A stretch of 64,000 nt of DNA from positions 13,843,657 to 13,907,656 of the forward strand of contig NC_039482.1 in NCBI RefSeq assembly GCF_003590095.1, in the 5' to 3' direction. Source of the DNA: Trichoplusia ni. Its lineage: Eukaryota > Arthropoda > Insecta > Lepidoptera > Noctuidae. Below are positions 1 through 12,296 of the stretch, piece by piece. The position numbers and the translations under genes are program-made. The stretch's first letter is position 1. Every line of letters begins with the position of its first letter. Under the pieces are notes generated by a model, which was not told where the DNA came from, searched no databases, and worked only from the letters and a program-made list of their open reading frames with translations.

Positions 1-1592
1 CGTATTTTTTAGATCCATCTTTTGCACAAATTATAGATATATTATACATGATTATCTAAATTGACATATATTCTTATTTATAAAGTGATTGAAAATCACC
101 TATGAAACAAACTTTAAATGTAATTTATTATTAAGTGAAGCTTATCCTAATACATAAGAGCAAATAGCAATTGAATCGGATAAGCCGTTGTTGTGTTCAT
201 CGTGCACAAACGTACAGAGAAATGGTCAAAAATGAAAACAAAATATTTTAGAACAGCAAAATTAAAAAAATTTTTTTTTTTTTAATTTTATTCAATACAC
301 AAATTTCACTGTTCTAAGATTTAGTTTTAAGTAATAAGTTTTTTGATGTCGAATCGTGTTAGAATATTTTTTTGGATCTTAAAAAACGACTTTGATTGAA
401 ACAGCCATAAGTTCCTTGAACTGTCAAAACCAGCCGGCAAATCAATAACATGTTTAAAACCTGATTATAGAATTAAACATATGAGATAGATTATAAACCG
501 CAACAGCTCAAATAATATGTATCTACACACCTTTGAACATACCTAATAGTAAAATGCAAATATCAGGTTTACATCAATTTTTTAATCCGGGGAAATCTTC
601 ATGGTCTTTCTCCGGAAAAGGCGGAGAGTAATATGAAACAAAAGTTGGTGTAGTGATAATAAGCTACCTTTCCTGCGACCATATTTTGTTGCTTTTTCGA
701 GTCGCGGGAAATTTTAAATGGGATCACCTGACCATATTTGTATTATTTGTCGCTGAACGAGCGACGAGTGGCTCCATGAGGCCGCACCATAAAACCTTTT
801 TTTGCGATTCTTTCACCAAGTAGGAATTTAAGCATAATCTGTTCCTCAATTATCTGTGGTCCCAAGAACTTGGCGCGATTTTGTAAAGAGCGGAGCTTTT
901 TTGTGATGCTGTTTTGTTATTTCCTGATTTTAGTTAAAAATTAAACCGTACGTCTTGTGATCAAAACCATTCGGAGTATTTTAAAAGTGCTGTGGTTGTG
1001 AATAGTGCATTAATAAACCCTCTTCCAGGCAATAACAGACTTAAGGTTAGACAAAACTGTGTTGTCTTTGTAGTGCTAGTTATCGTAGGACGTAGACATA
1101 GTAATCTTACGATACGATGTATACCTAATGTTGAATAAGAGTTCAAAACTCAGATTTCACATTTACCGGTGGAAAATCAATATTATCTTCCATGGCGGTG
1201 AGGCACTTATAAACTGTAGCACCAGCGTTGCCCGACTTTTTTTGACAAGTCAGGGCTTCGGTACTTTTTGAGTGAAAATAGCGGGATTCTTCCGCCAGAA
1301 GCGGGACATAGTAAAAAGACGTATATAATCAAAGGTTTTCAAATATTTATCTATTTAGATATTGCCTTTGTAGAAATTGCCTAAGGTATAAAATCCGCCA
1401 TTGTACATTGTTTATGTAATAGGCATGTAAATAACTCTCATTATGGCTGACTTGTTGTTTAACATGCAACTATTATTGCCCATCACTGACTGTGGCGGTG
1501 GGCTGCTGGTGGTAAGTTTTAAAACATTAAACAGTATAGAGACTTGAAGACTTGTAAAGCTACATAAATACCTACAGAGAGATATATATATC
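1..1592. other. AT-rich intergenic region, no gene seen
   Basis: The open frames here are short (about 60 residues), low in complexity and without splice or family signals. A homopolymer T run lies near 268-284. I see no protein motif, RNA gene or transposon end that I can defend. The right boundary is the target duplication of the LTR element. Confidence 0.6.
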
Positions 1593-2000
1593 TGTGGGAG
1601 CGTCAGGAACATTTTCCGAACAGTCTAGGTTGGCCTCCATCTTGGGCGTATGAGCGACGGGATGTTCGAAATAAAAGCGTCAATGTTATCTTGTAGATTG
1701 TATAATGTGAACTTATAACATTATGGAGTAGAATACAATAGGACGGTTGAGATGGAATATTATTTGGAGCCAATAGGTTAGTACGTGCTCGCTATTTTTA
1801 TGACAACTGTCTTGACAAGCAAAACGAACGTCGTCGCACCTAGCGCCACCTACTACTCTATTCGGGGTAACCCGCTCCCTTTTATAATTTACCACTTACT
1901 CATTATAATAATAATTATGGACTATCTTAATACACATTTCCACAATCAATTAAAATCGTCTAAATAAACAAAGTATTCTCAATTAATCCGCGCGCCGTCA
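1593..2000 (-). repeat. LTR, left copy (3' LTR if element is on minus)
   Basis: This 408-bp terminal repeat begins TGTGGGAGCG and ends GCGCCGTCA on the plus strand. Its partner is 5276-5683. Equal length and no visible mismatch suggest a recent insertion. Confidence 0.9.
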
Positions 2001-2288
2001 CGGCCGTCCTGCGTCGTCACACGTCCTCGTGTGTCTCATGTGCATCGTTGTTGTCTGCAAACATTAGATAAAATGATACACTACACTCTCGTCTTGGCCT
2101 TCCTGACCAATTGGGTGACTGCTGATCACTTATCATTTCTCATAAGACACATTTTCCACAAATCTATCTTAAAAATTATAAAATCCATCTCCGAACTATA
2201 CTCCAACTACAGCTATAGCTATAGATTAGCAAATATTAAACACACCGGCTCACCAATGCCACATAGGCCCTTGAATGCCAACCAGGTT

Positions 2289-2592
2289 CGCCACCCAGGC
2301 TAGTTTGTGTCACACAGGATAGTTGTCGCCACACAGGCTAATCGTCGCCACACAGGCTAATCGTTGCCACACAGGCTGGCCACACAGGCTACTTGCCACA
2401 CAGGCTTGCCACACAGGCTACTTGCCACACAGGCTCGCCACACAGGCTACTTGCCACACAGGCTTGCCACACAGGCTATTTGCCACACAGGCTATTTGCC
2501 ACACAGGCTATTTGCCACACAGGCCATTTGCCACACAGGCTATTTGCCACACAGGCCAACACACAGTCCAATCGGTGCCACACAGTCCAACT
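2289..2592. repeat. Minisatellite with core GCCACACAGGCT
   Basis: A 12-bp core, GCCACACAGGCT, recurs about 18 times with short spacers (ATTT, ACTT, AATC or none), giving an irregular period of 12-19 bp. Divergent copies such as GTCACACAGGAT lie at both edges. The array is open in all three plus frames, giving repetitive His/Thr/Gly/Leu/Ala frames of up to 102 residues, but nothing indicates translation. It lies inside the LTR element. Confidence 0.85.
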
Positions 2593-5275
2593 GATAAATT
2601 GAATCAACTGCTAAGTAGTGATCTCCTCTAACCACACAAGTAGGACTCACTTACCCGCGCCGTCATCGGCACATTCTACTCATGAATTATCCCAGGGACA
2701 AATTATCAAAAGTACAAGAAACCAAGAACAAAAATTCACTCAGTTAAGTTCCAAATTCAGGCTCCACACTTACGTGGATTGGGTCTTATTTGACCAACGG
2801 AAACCTCGTAGCTCAAAATTCAACATTTGTTTTCAGCCAAGAATATTTCTTTATGTTTACTTATGAAAAATATGAAATCCTAATTTTTAGGACAAAGTCA
2901 TTTAAGTCCGCACGGCCACGGCCGCGTTGACTCAACCCAAAATATCGCTACGTATTGCACAGCATTGTATTACGTTAGCCTGGAAACTTGTCAGCTAAAG
3001 TCTGCTTTATTAAAGATCATTATGCATCAAAGAACAACACAGCAGTACTCACCACTCGGTCATTCGTTATCATGATTATAATAGTTGACTTTATCTTAAC
3101 ATCTGTATCTTCTTTACCAGAAACCTTTCATTAAGTCAAGAGCTACCAAGTAACTCTACAATCTTACAGTTGCCACCAGCAACTCACTACTGGAACTAAT
3201 CACGAATCTCAAAGCAGGAATCTGAGTCATACAAAGTCCGCACGCATTCCATGTGAATACTGAGTCCACCCGACTCCATGGCCTCTCCAAGACCCAATCT
3301 CAGCCAGAGTCACCATAGTCTCTTCAGTCGCCACCTCTGCCATAGTTAACACGGTCTCTGCTTCGATCCCGACCATTGACCTAAAATTCTATACTATCAC
3401 CATTCTCGACCTCGTTCTTTATTTGGAACGGTACTTAGTTTTCGGACTAAAGATATAGGCACTTTGGATAAAATCTTTACTAGTGGTAACAACAGTGTTA
3501 ACAGCCTTATACTCAGAACGCATAACTGCCAATGACATGTGCAATAACACCTATTATCATTCAAACAATAAGAAACTTATTATAACATATCAGTGCTTAA
3601 CTTTGATTAACCCTGGGAAATGTTCATCATCACACTTATAACTTTAATCCAATCATAAGCATCAAACCAAAATGACCTCCCTCCGGGCATGATCATGCAA
3701 CCTCCTTAGGTAACGATCACAACGGGTAACCTCTATCCAGTCACTACCACACGTAACTTCCATCCGGTTACAAACACAACACCCACTACTAGAGAACCTC
3801 ACTTTCTCAAACCTTGATCAAAATAACATTAAACTTGGTTCTTTCAATTTGACACTTTATTTGTCCTATACATAGCCCCTTTTGTAAATCAATAACTTTA
3901 AAATCTTAAATAACCAACTTCTTAACGAAACTGCCATCAACTCATACTGATAAATATGCCGCTCCTTATCAAAAATAAATTGTAATCGACCCACCGTTGT
4001 GTTAGTGATCCTAAGGAAAGCTTGACCATAAGCACCCAGTTCAAATTAACTCGATACTCGCTGGAGCTCACACAGCGCAACACGATCAGATCACTCTCCG
4101 CACTTCGCACCAGTTTCCCTCGATGACTTTAAGGTACAGACATAGCGGTCGACATAGGTCGCTCCTCCTCCGCAAATAACTGTCTCTTTGAATCGACATT
4201 ATAAGACGACAAGCTGTAATAAGAGCAATAATTAGTTGTCAATATTGGCACCATACAAAAATCAAACTCAAGACATTTTGCTTAAACTTCCGATACCTCG
4301 CCTAATGGCTACAATCGTTATACTTACTCACTTCTTTTTTTCAAACACAAGACATACAACTGACTTGACCACATACAATTGACTCGAAGTGATGCTACAT
4401 TCCATTTAGCAAAGACAAATTCACTTACGTGCGTTGCTTTTCTTTATTAACTTAGTACAATAACCATCAAACCTTTAAACGTCTTGCCGAATTTCAATTT
4501 AGTAGGCATTGTAAGACAGCAACGTAGTATATAGTTGGCCAATTTTCATTTTCAAATCTAGATTTCAAACCAAATCAATCAGCTTTCTTCCAAATGCTTG
4601 ATCTGTCAACCTGCTTTTTCTCGTACAAACTGCTTTATCGTCGATACCGATTTCAGAACAACCTCACTTCTGTCTTCTAGAAGCTTATACAGGAACTTGA
4701 TTGTTTTCTTTATACGGTTGCGGCACTCATTCGATACGTAATCCTGCTTGCCACAACTATAGGCCTTTGGAACGTCTTCTACTCGTGACTTCATTGCCAC
4801 TATCGGCGAAATGGTATACTCATACATAGTAGGCTTTGTTTTCTAAAAGTAAGCGCGACGAGTTCTTGTTGCAGTCTACTGCGACTTTTAATATCTGTGG
4901 TAAATGCAATTCTGTACAATCGTGGTTCTATCATCGATGCGTGCGCCAATGTAAAAGCAATAGCAGTCTTCTCCACTGACAAGAACTTCATCCGTGCGGT
5001 TCAGGTGCTCATAACTCATATCAATCATCGACTTCTATTGAGTAATCGCCATAAATTTGCAGCTGGGGTTTTTCAATTGATCAAATGTTGCCAAAACACG
5101 TCTTCAATTCAGGCATGCTATTCCAGGAAACGGTCTATATTATCTTCACCAAATGTATTTCGTAGTTGCATTGCAAAAAGATATTTCCAACAATCGCAAT
5201 AATTTTCTGAGGACATATTTTCATGCTGACCTGTATTTATCTTTTACGATGCGTCGCTGGTAATCCCACTTCTGA

Positions 5276-5683
5276 TGTGGGAGCGTCAGGAACATTTTCC
5301 GAACAGTCTAGGTTGGCCTCCATCTTGGGCGTATGAGCGACGGGATGTTCGAAATAAAAGCGTCAATGTTATCTTGTAGATTGTATAATGTGAACTTATA
5401 ACATTATGGAGTAGAATACAATAGGACGGTTGAGATGGAATATTATTTGGAGCCAATAGGTTAGTACGTGCTCGCTATTTTTATGACAACTGTCTTGACA
5501 AGCAAAACGAACGTCGTCGCACCTAGCGCCACCTACTACTCTATTCGGGGTAACCCGCTCCCTTTTATAATTTACCACTTACTCATTATAATAATAATTA
5601 TGGACTATCTTAATACACATTTCCACAATCAATTAAAATCGTCTAAATAAACAAAGTATTCTCAATTAATCCGCGCGCCGTCA
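5276..5683 (-). repeat. LTR, right copy (5' LTR if element is on minus)
   Basis: This is the partner of 1593-2000, followed at once by the TATC target duplication. The candidate tRNA-Leu-type primer binding site lies just inside it on the minus strand. Confidence 0.9.
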
Positions 5684-5800
5684 TATCTATATAATGTCTA
5701 TATATACAACTATCGCGTTATACCTACTACTAGTAATCCGGATAACGAAAGTTTTTTGTGATTAAGTAATCATTTCGTGTGTAAGTATATAAGTATATAA

Positions 5801-6461
5801 CTAGCGACCCGCCCCGGCTTCGCACGAGAGCAATGCTAATGTACGCTACATAATTTCTTTAACGTTCTTTACTTTGATTTTGATAGGCATTCATACCATC
5901 GCGATCGTTATATTTTAAAACAACTTTGAAATAAGTAATTGAAAGAAAAATTGAATACTTTTCACAGAGGTCGTATTTATTTTGATAAGGATAAGTACCA
6001 TCTCAACAAAATCAGCTTCTCAATATATTTTTTTTAACCGCAACTATTTTAACGCAAAAACGACGGGTTGTTATAAGTTTGACGTGTGTGTGTATTTGTA
6101 TTATCTGGATTTTAATGTTTGGCGGAAATCGGTTTGAGCTCATTGAATGTGATGTGTCTTGAGTTCATTCCTGTTTTTAATTTGGGTCATTTTTTTATAA
6201 AATTAATAGCCAAAAGAATGGTTATTGTGAGTCAATCTTAATATATAGACGATAGATATAATATGTTGTCTGAAGCTATTTTTTAGATCTTTTTATGGTG
6301 TACAATATTTTAGTACATTATTTTGATGTATGATGTGATGATGAATCACTTTATCTATTAAAAAAAACCGCATCTAAATCCGTCAAGTAGTTTCAAAGAT
6401 TTAAGTAGTCAAGGGGAAATAGAGACAGAAAAAGCGCTTCTGTTTTATTATAGTGATAGAC
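5801..6461 (-). mobile_element. Dispersed repeat starting CTAGCGACCCGCC
   Basis: The left end (CTAGCGACCCGCCCCGGCTT) and the right end (CATCTAAATCCGTCAAGTAG, then CAAAGATTTAAG) match a family I recognise as very common in Lepidoptera and other arthropods. It has no coding potential. The class (LINE/SINE-like or Helitron-like) cannot be settled by eye, and the right end is approximate. Confidence 0.5.
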
Positions 6462-7144
6462 GGTATATTTAATTGTCCTCACTTCATAGTCATTATTTCG
6501 GAACCTTTCAGATAAGATCGTTTACAAACCTACCTTCGGTAAGAATTCCTATTTATTATTTCCATTCATAAAATGAAATTCTAAAACAATTCCTAATAAA
6601 AATTACTTCTTTTAAAATTCGTCATTATTTACTACTTTGATGACTAAAAAACTCAAAACAAAGAGACGTTCACTCAAGAGAAATAACTAGGTACATATAA
6701 TAACACCATAAAAAAAGGTTAAAAAAACTGAGGTTCTTATAAATTATTAGCACAGATAACTTCACGCTTCCTTAGTGCGTCGTGTAGTGTGTGTTGTTTA
6801 ATTATTCCAATGTAACGAACTCGAACTCAATCGCATAGAGGATCAGTGTACGAGGCGAGGCAACTCGCTACGAAATTATCACGAGTCTGACGAAGTCTGT
6901 GGCATACACCGCATTCAGTATGATTCATAATCACAATAGTAACAGTTTAACTGTTAAAAAAGATTTTTTTAACGACTCCGCACTTAGTAATTTAATACTT
7001 GTGTCACGGGGGGTTTCACAAACATGCATAAAGAGGTCCAGACTCAAGACAAGCATTCGTGGATCAAACGCTTGTCCATTGTGGGGATCCAAACCGTCAC
7101 GCATCAGGGTTAGTCCTGAAGGTTTGTCCTCAATCGTGATGACC
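6462..7144. other. Intergenic, with a decayed tRNA-SINE-like stretch
   Basis: No gene is seen. At about 6995-7110 the minus strand resembles a decayed SINE of the type at 19369-19482 (the ACGAATGCTTGTCTTGAGTC block). The open frames in this stretch run through that repeat on both strands, so I do not call them genes. Confidence 0.4.
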
Positions 7145-7419
7145 TCAACCACTCGGCTTATAAGTCTACTGTAAACTTAGCAGCTACTTCTAACTTAAGG
7201 AGTCCCGAATTTTACAAATCAGGAAAAGATTTCGATACTTAAACCATTTATTTGTGTTCAAAACAGGTTCTGTTCTTTTAAATAAATTAATTAGCAAGTG
7301 GAATCCAAGTAAAGAAAACGAGACGCTATTATTTTTGAAATACACATTGATTAGTTATCAAAATAATTATTTTGTTTTAAGTATCAATTGTCAATTGTCT
7401 TCACAGGTTATCTCCTTTA

Positions 7420-10400
7420 TCAGTCCGGCCACACGATACTCTCAATCCAGGGCAGGTAGTGGATCACTCGGGTGTACACACCAGAGTTACTGGTAAATCC
7501 ACAAGCCTTTCCCGTTGATGTCACGCCGATGATGCTGTATACGCATTTTGCTACAAGGGAACCAACTTGTAGAGGTCCTCCGCTGTCACCCTACAATAGA
7601 ACAAATGATGGAATACTCAAGAGTTTGACAGTGGTGTTACGAAAACATGAGCACTACTTAGTGTTAGTTATTAGGTACCTCACAAGTATCTCTGACTATT
7701 TCCCGGTTCCCGTAGCACATTTGCGTGGTGTGATTGTACCCGTGCCGTAAATGTCTATGCTTCGGGTACAGCTGGCTGCACTCATGGGCCTCGTATCGGT
7801 CCAGGTACACCTGATAAACAATATTTTTACTGTTGGTCAAGCGTTGGTTAGAGAAAAGCAATTTTATCATAAGACAAAAAATCGATACACAGGTAGGTTT
7901 CATTTGTCGGATATAAGTCAATTTACAACATCTAAGATTTGCAGGTGTTGTTTATTTATAATGTTCACTAACGTACGGCTTGCATGACGTCGGCCAATTC
8001 CCGTTTATGACCAAGAGCGCCCCAACCAGTTGCAATGGCCAATAAATTCCACCGATCGCCGCGAGGGTTAGCCAGGAACTGAAGACAGGCAGGAAACACA
8101 TGCTTATTGTATGCTACCCTGCAAATAATGTTTGGGAAATATTAACCTATACTTATCCAAGTAACCAAGATTCGTAGTGAATTAAAAAAAATATGTATTA
8201 AAGGTACCAGCTTTATTCTTTTTAGAATTGGGTAAAACAATAATTGTTTTTCAAAAATTCGGAAACTCACTCTGTATCACTTTCCAGTAGAGCGATGTCA
8301 TGATACTTAGATGGCGGCTTGTACAGCGGATACGGGATGATCCTCTTCACGAGGTACCGCTGCCACAGCTCCAGCGGGTCCGAGCGCTTCAGGATGCCTA
8401 GCGCGGCGTACCGCACTGGGCCTCTGTATTAAAAAAATACTTTAAATAGCTACTTCTCAAATAATATTTAGAGCTTTCTCCAAAATTACTACTTAACTTA
8501 CAATAATGCAGATGCTGTGCAGTGACCAGCTGTGAGGATGAATTTGTTACTGATAAGCGATCCACCGCAGATCCACTGTGCTGAGTCAATGTTGTCTCCG
8601 TACCCTAGCAGCGCCTGTAGAGTATACATTATATTGTAATTATTAATTAAACAACCTTTTTTCTCGCTTCCTCCCGCTTTGGGTTGAGTGGCAGAGTGTC
8701 AGAATTTTACTGACTAAAACCTATATATGTTTGTTACTTAGCCCTTTGCGCAACAGGACCGCGATAACTCCTGCTAAAATCCCGCTGGACTGACCCGGCA
8801 GGCATCCACAAGCCCGGGTATTAAACAACCTGAAGTCTTTCGCATTATTTCCTAAAGGATATTAAGTTGTTTTTGTTGTGTCGGGTTATTGAGTGTAATA
8901 AAATGCATGTCGTTTTTGGGAAAGATGCGGCATTTGATTCGTCGTAAGAAATACATCGCCATCACGTCTGGCTAAGTATCCTCCCGAGTGAGCTACATTT
9001 AAGTTCCGTTAATGTTTTGGATGAAGTATACATATTGATTTTTTTTTGTAGCTTAGCATATCATAGCATCGGCTTATTTAAATATTTTCATAACAGTTAC
9101 GTAAAAAATCATTGATTTGTATTTACCATGTGTCGAAATTGGTCTCGGTTTGAAGGCACTCCTCCGACTCCTCCGCTACTCGATCCCGACGGTGTATCGT
9201 CATGAACAACATCGAAACAATTTCTTGTTATGTTATAGGATGTGTTATACTGGTCATACACGAAATAACACCTGTATGGGGTTTTAGTTTCCAATGCTAC
9301 GTAGTCCAAACAATCTGCAAAAGAGTGGGCATTTACAACATGTATAAACAGTATTGTCATGACAATTACTGTCGGACTAAATGTTTGTGTCCAGTGGTAG
9401 TCTGGTGGTATGCCCAAACCCTTTTGCAAGAAAAGTAAAACGGTGGAGAAAAATATCATGAGGTAACATTGTAGATTCTAAATATTAAAATCAGCAATCG
9501 CCAACCGGCGAATAGAGTTAGGGTGTTGATCAATGCTCAAACATACGCTATGGGAATAGCGTTGCCAGGTCGCCAAACCTAATAGCCGGACAGACCAGCC
9601 AGTTTGGCCGGACATTTGGTTAACAAAGCCGGACACCCTATATTATTGAGGATTTAGGTACGACAATTTTTTTATGTAAAATCAGGTTTTTTTGATTATT
9701 AAAATAAAAACTTATTCTCTTTGAGTTGCACAATAAAATTAAATTCTAGATAATTAAACATTTATCCGCCGGACAAGACGGACACCGTTTATTTTAGCCG
9801 GACATGCAATCAAAAAGCCTAACTATGTCCGGCTTTATCCGGACGCCTGGCAACGCTATATGGGAAGAGGCCCTTACCCAGCCGTTGGCACACGAGTGAG
9901 GTTGGCCCACTAAGTCGTTTTTAAACGTAACATTGCTCATAAAGAAAACACTTTAAGTAGGTAGTAAGAAACGGTTCAACAGACTTAACAGCATAGCACG
10001 CTGCTTCTATTTTAACAATAAAAAATATGTAATAAATAATTGAGTAGGTTTTGGTGGTGAGTGAGTTAGTTATACATTTACTTAACATTATATTTCATTT
10101 ACTTACGGTCTCTCGCTTTCTCTCCAGTTTTATAATACCATACAGGGGTACCCGCGTCTAGTCTGAATGAACTAAAACATTTTTTTTTAATTAGTTACTT
10201 CTAACGTAGTTCTTATTAACAATACATTGTTGTGGCTAGAGACTACCTCAGCACAACCATAATAACTAGTAAAATAATGTACTTGTACTTACTCGGTTAT
10301 GTCACCCAGTTCGCAATCCGTGCAACATATGAACACCTTCACACCTTGTACACTGCAGACCTAAAAATGTTAGTTAAATGTGTATAAGTATGTAATACAA

Positions 10401-10966
10401 AAATCTACTCAAATTATTTTGACCCACCGGCGGGTAGCGTTCATCTCGGATGTCTTCCATGGTTGTACGACAGTGGTACGGACTCGCACACACTCCATTT
10501 AATCCGTTCCATTTGCATCGAGATCCTGTGATTCAAAAAAGAAAACAACGATAAAAAGCTAACTGGTCCCTACAAAAAAGCTAAATAAAAACAAATCAGA
10601 AGGTTGAAAACAATAACAAATTAATGACCCTGACTTGATTTTTTTTTGTTTTAGCCTCAATAGAAATACTTACGTTATCTGTGTCAAAACTACAACTGCC
10701 TAGCGATAGACGGACGGACAACAGAGCCTCGGTAATAGACTACCATTATGACACTTATTAAACAAGCAATAAAATTATTTGAGAGTAAAACTAATCGATG
10801 CACTGAGGTCGTTGCCATAACCTACAAAATACAAATATTATTGCTCTAAAAATGACTTACCTTCTGGTAGGTTTAGATAGTCGTAAATGACTTCATTCCC
10901 GTCTCTATAACACAATAATGTACTACTAATAGATAAAATCGAAATGATTTGTAGAAGATGATTCAT
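7420..10966 (-). CDS. CLIP-domain serine protease, tandem copy A
   Basis: Ten exons join into a 408-residue secreted zymogen: complement(7420..7590, 7679..7810, 7977..8118, 8271..8423, 8502..8614, 9127..9314, 10107..10162, 10293..10360, 10428..10525, 10861..10966). All introns are GT-AG and phases agree throughout. The protein has a signal peptide (MNHLLQIISILSISSTLLC), one CLIP domain (Cys 39, 48, 54, 70, 80, 81), a linker (about 85-157) with sequons near NTS and NIT, then an S1 protease domain. The triad is His203 (TAGHC), Asp252 (HDIALLE) and Ser355 (GDSGGP); Asp349 marks a trypsin-type pocket. The expected IVGG start is replaced by GVGG (158-161) after Gly157, so activation would be unusual. 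An AATAAA lies at 7247-7252 (minus). The family acts in haemolymph cascades (Toll, melanisation). Resemblance to snake/CLIPC types is my inference. Confidence 0.93.
8669..8836. repeat. Dispersed repeat in intron 5 of copy A
   Basis: The stretch contains GAGTGTCAGAATTTTACTGA and a GC-rich CCCGGCAGGCATCC...AAGCCCGGG block. It recurs in copy B (13517-13706), and a related stretch lies in the MKK7 gene (53931-54030). It is probably a fragment of a LINE common in moths; the class is not certain. Confidence 0.5.
9557..9858. mobile_element. hAT-like MITE in intron of copy A
   Basis: The ends are inverted repeats: TAGCGTTGCCAGG at 9557-9569 and its complement at 9846-9858. An 8-bp target duplication TATGGGAA flanks it (9549-9556 and 9859-9866). 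Inside, the pentamer CCGGA or TCCGG recurs near both ends. It is 302 bp with no coding capacity. Eight-bp duplications are typical of the hAT superfamily. Copy B lacks it. Confidence 0.85.
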
Positions 10967-11110
10967 AATTATTCATAAGTTTACTTTTAATACGTTTATT
11001 ATACCACAGACACTGTCAAGCGGCCTCCCGTCATGAAGGCGTTGTTATTATGATATGAAGCCTTAATTTTTCTAACACGTAATATCGTGTGAGAATGAAT
11101 CTATATCTAT

Positions 11111-11379
11111 CCTATCTATACTTCTATACTAATATATAAAGCTGAAAGGTTTGTTTGTTTGAACTCGCTAATCTCAGTAACTACTGGTTCAAATTGAATA
11201 ACTCTTCTTGTGTTGAATAGACCATTCATCGAGGAAGGTTTTAGGCTATGATAAATCATCACGCTGTGACTAATAGAAGTGAAGAAACAATGGAAAATGT
11301 GGAAAAAACAGGGCAGATATAAATCACAACTTATATCTTCTAACCACGCGGACGAAGTCGCGGGCAACAGCTAGTAATT
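11111..11379 (+). mobile_element. Short interspersed element ending CAACAGCTAG
   Basis: It starts near TCTATACTAATATATAAAGC (11123) and ends GCGGGCAACAGCTAG (11374), with flanking direct repeats TATATCTAT at 11102-11110 and 11380-11388. Unit B has an unoccupied site at about 16030-16045. The family is abundant in moth genomes. Its CTAG end recalls Helitron-like Lep1 elements, but the 9-bp duplication speaks for target-primed retroposition. The open frame on the minus strand here is part of the repeat. Confidence 0.65.
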
Positions 11380-11647
11380 TATATCTATACACTGTAGGTG
11401 CTTAGCGTGACGCTTTAAAGATATTAATTTTATTTCAGGTGGTGGTAATAAAAACCTTTCTAAATGTATATTCGTAAGGGATGGCAACAGGAGAGCAGTT
11501 AGCAGTCGTGTACATTAGGGAATATCAGAGAAGAGTTAAGACATATCTCGATGAATTGAAAAAAATTTCTTTTAGTATATTTTTACCTCGTCTTCAAAGT
11601 CACTTATCTTTCCATCTGATGTTGTAGGTAAAATATAATATTATATA

Positions 11648-11896
11648 TCCTGGGACAACTCACACACGGTTATCTGATCCCAAGCTAAGCAGAGCTTGTG
11701 TTATGGTAACCACTACCCAGACAACTGATGAACTTACTTATATATTTCTTAATACAGACATATTATAGATAAATTGCACCCAGACACCAGATCAAATGAT
11801 CATGCTCATCATACAAGATTTGTCCTGGGCGGGAATCGAACCCACGACCTCCAGTAAAGCAGTCAGGGTCGCTAACCACTAGATCAACAGGCCCGT
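11648..11896 (-). mobile_element. tRNA-derived SINE
   Basis: On the minus strand the head reads GGCCTGTTGATCTAGTGGTT (A-box region) and then GTGGGTTCGATTCCCGCCC (B box), as in a polymerase III promoter, followed by a non-tRNA body. Related copies lie at 20388-20625, 39186-39400 and 62982-63385. It is not a functional tRNA because the acceptor ends do not pair. Confidence 0.75.
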
Positions 11897-12296
11897 CAAT
11901 AAATAAAAAGAAAATGCTTATGAAAATCGGGATTATGAACTATGAATTGGTCTAAACCCAATGAACGTAGATAAGTATAGAAAATATACGGGTGTCGTTT
12001 CGGCCACTCGGCTTGCATGTCTTATAGTAACCTACGCAGTCCCGAATTTTACGAATCAGTTAAAATTTTCGATACCTAAACTTTACTTGGTTCAAAACAG
12101 GTTCTGTTGTTTTAAATAAATTAATGTAGCTGGTTCTTAAGTAACATATTTAGCATTTTTCCACTTGCGTGTTAGTTATTAGCAACGAAAACGAAACGTC
12201 ATTATTTTCGAAACATTTATTAATGATCAAAACCATTATTTTGTTTTAAGTATCAAATCAAGTTCACTGTTGTGTCTTCACAGGTTATCTCCTTTA

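Larger units (their letters stand above)
1593..5683 (-). mobile_element. Non-autonomous LTR retrotransposon
   Basis: Two direct repeats of 408 bp (1593-2000 and 5276-5683) start with TG and end with CA. They look identical when read side by side. A 4-bp target duplication TATC sits at 1589-1592 and 5684-5687. The internal region is 3275 bp and has no intact gag or pol. I infer minus orientation from three signs: next to the right LTR, the minus strand reads TCAGAAGTGGGATT (5262-5275), which fits the 3' end of a tRNA-Leu as a primer binding site; the LTR carries TATAAAAG on the minus strand (rc at 1879-1886); and a minus-strand frame with several stops, possibly a decayed gag, lies at about 4600-5220. 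No clear polypurine tract is visible beside the left LTR. The superfamily is not settled; a 4-bp duplication fits Gypsy-like or BEL-like elements. Confidence 0.85.

Noticed and set aside
2289..2592. Regularly repeated motif that might look like a CRISPR array
   Set aside because: Spacers are 0-7 bp, not unique 30-bp spacers, and the DNA is eukaryotic.
2323..2631. A 102-residue open frame of His/Thr/Gly repeats
   Set aside because: It is the minisatellite read in one frame; the other two plus frames are equally open, so it gives no evidence of coding.
4606..4991. Two minus-strand frames inside the LTR element
   Set aside because: They are pieces of a stop-interrupted frame; not an intact gene, so kept only as possible decayed gag.
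6899..7174. 91-residue plus-strand frame
   Set aside because: Overlaps a decayed SINE-like stretch and is open on the other strand too.
11123..11374. Confident Helitron call for the TC...CTAG element
   Set aside because: The ends look Helitron-like, but 9-bp and 11-bp flanking duplications in this family are not expected for Helitrons.
11819..11890. tRNA gene
   Set aside because: A and B boxes are present, but acceptor and anticodon arms do not form, and it continues into a repeat body found elsewhere in the window.
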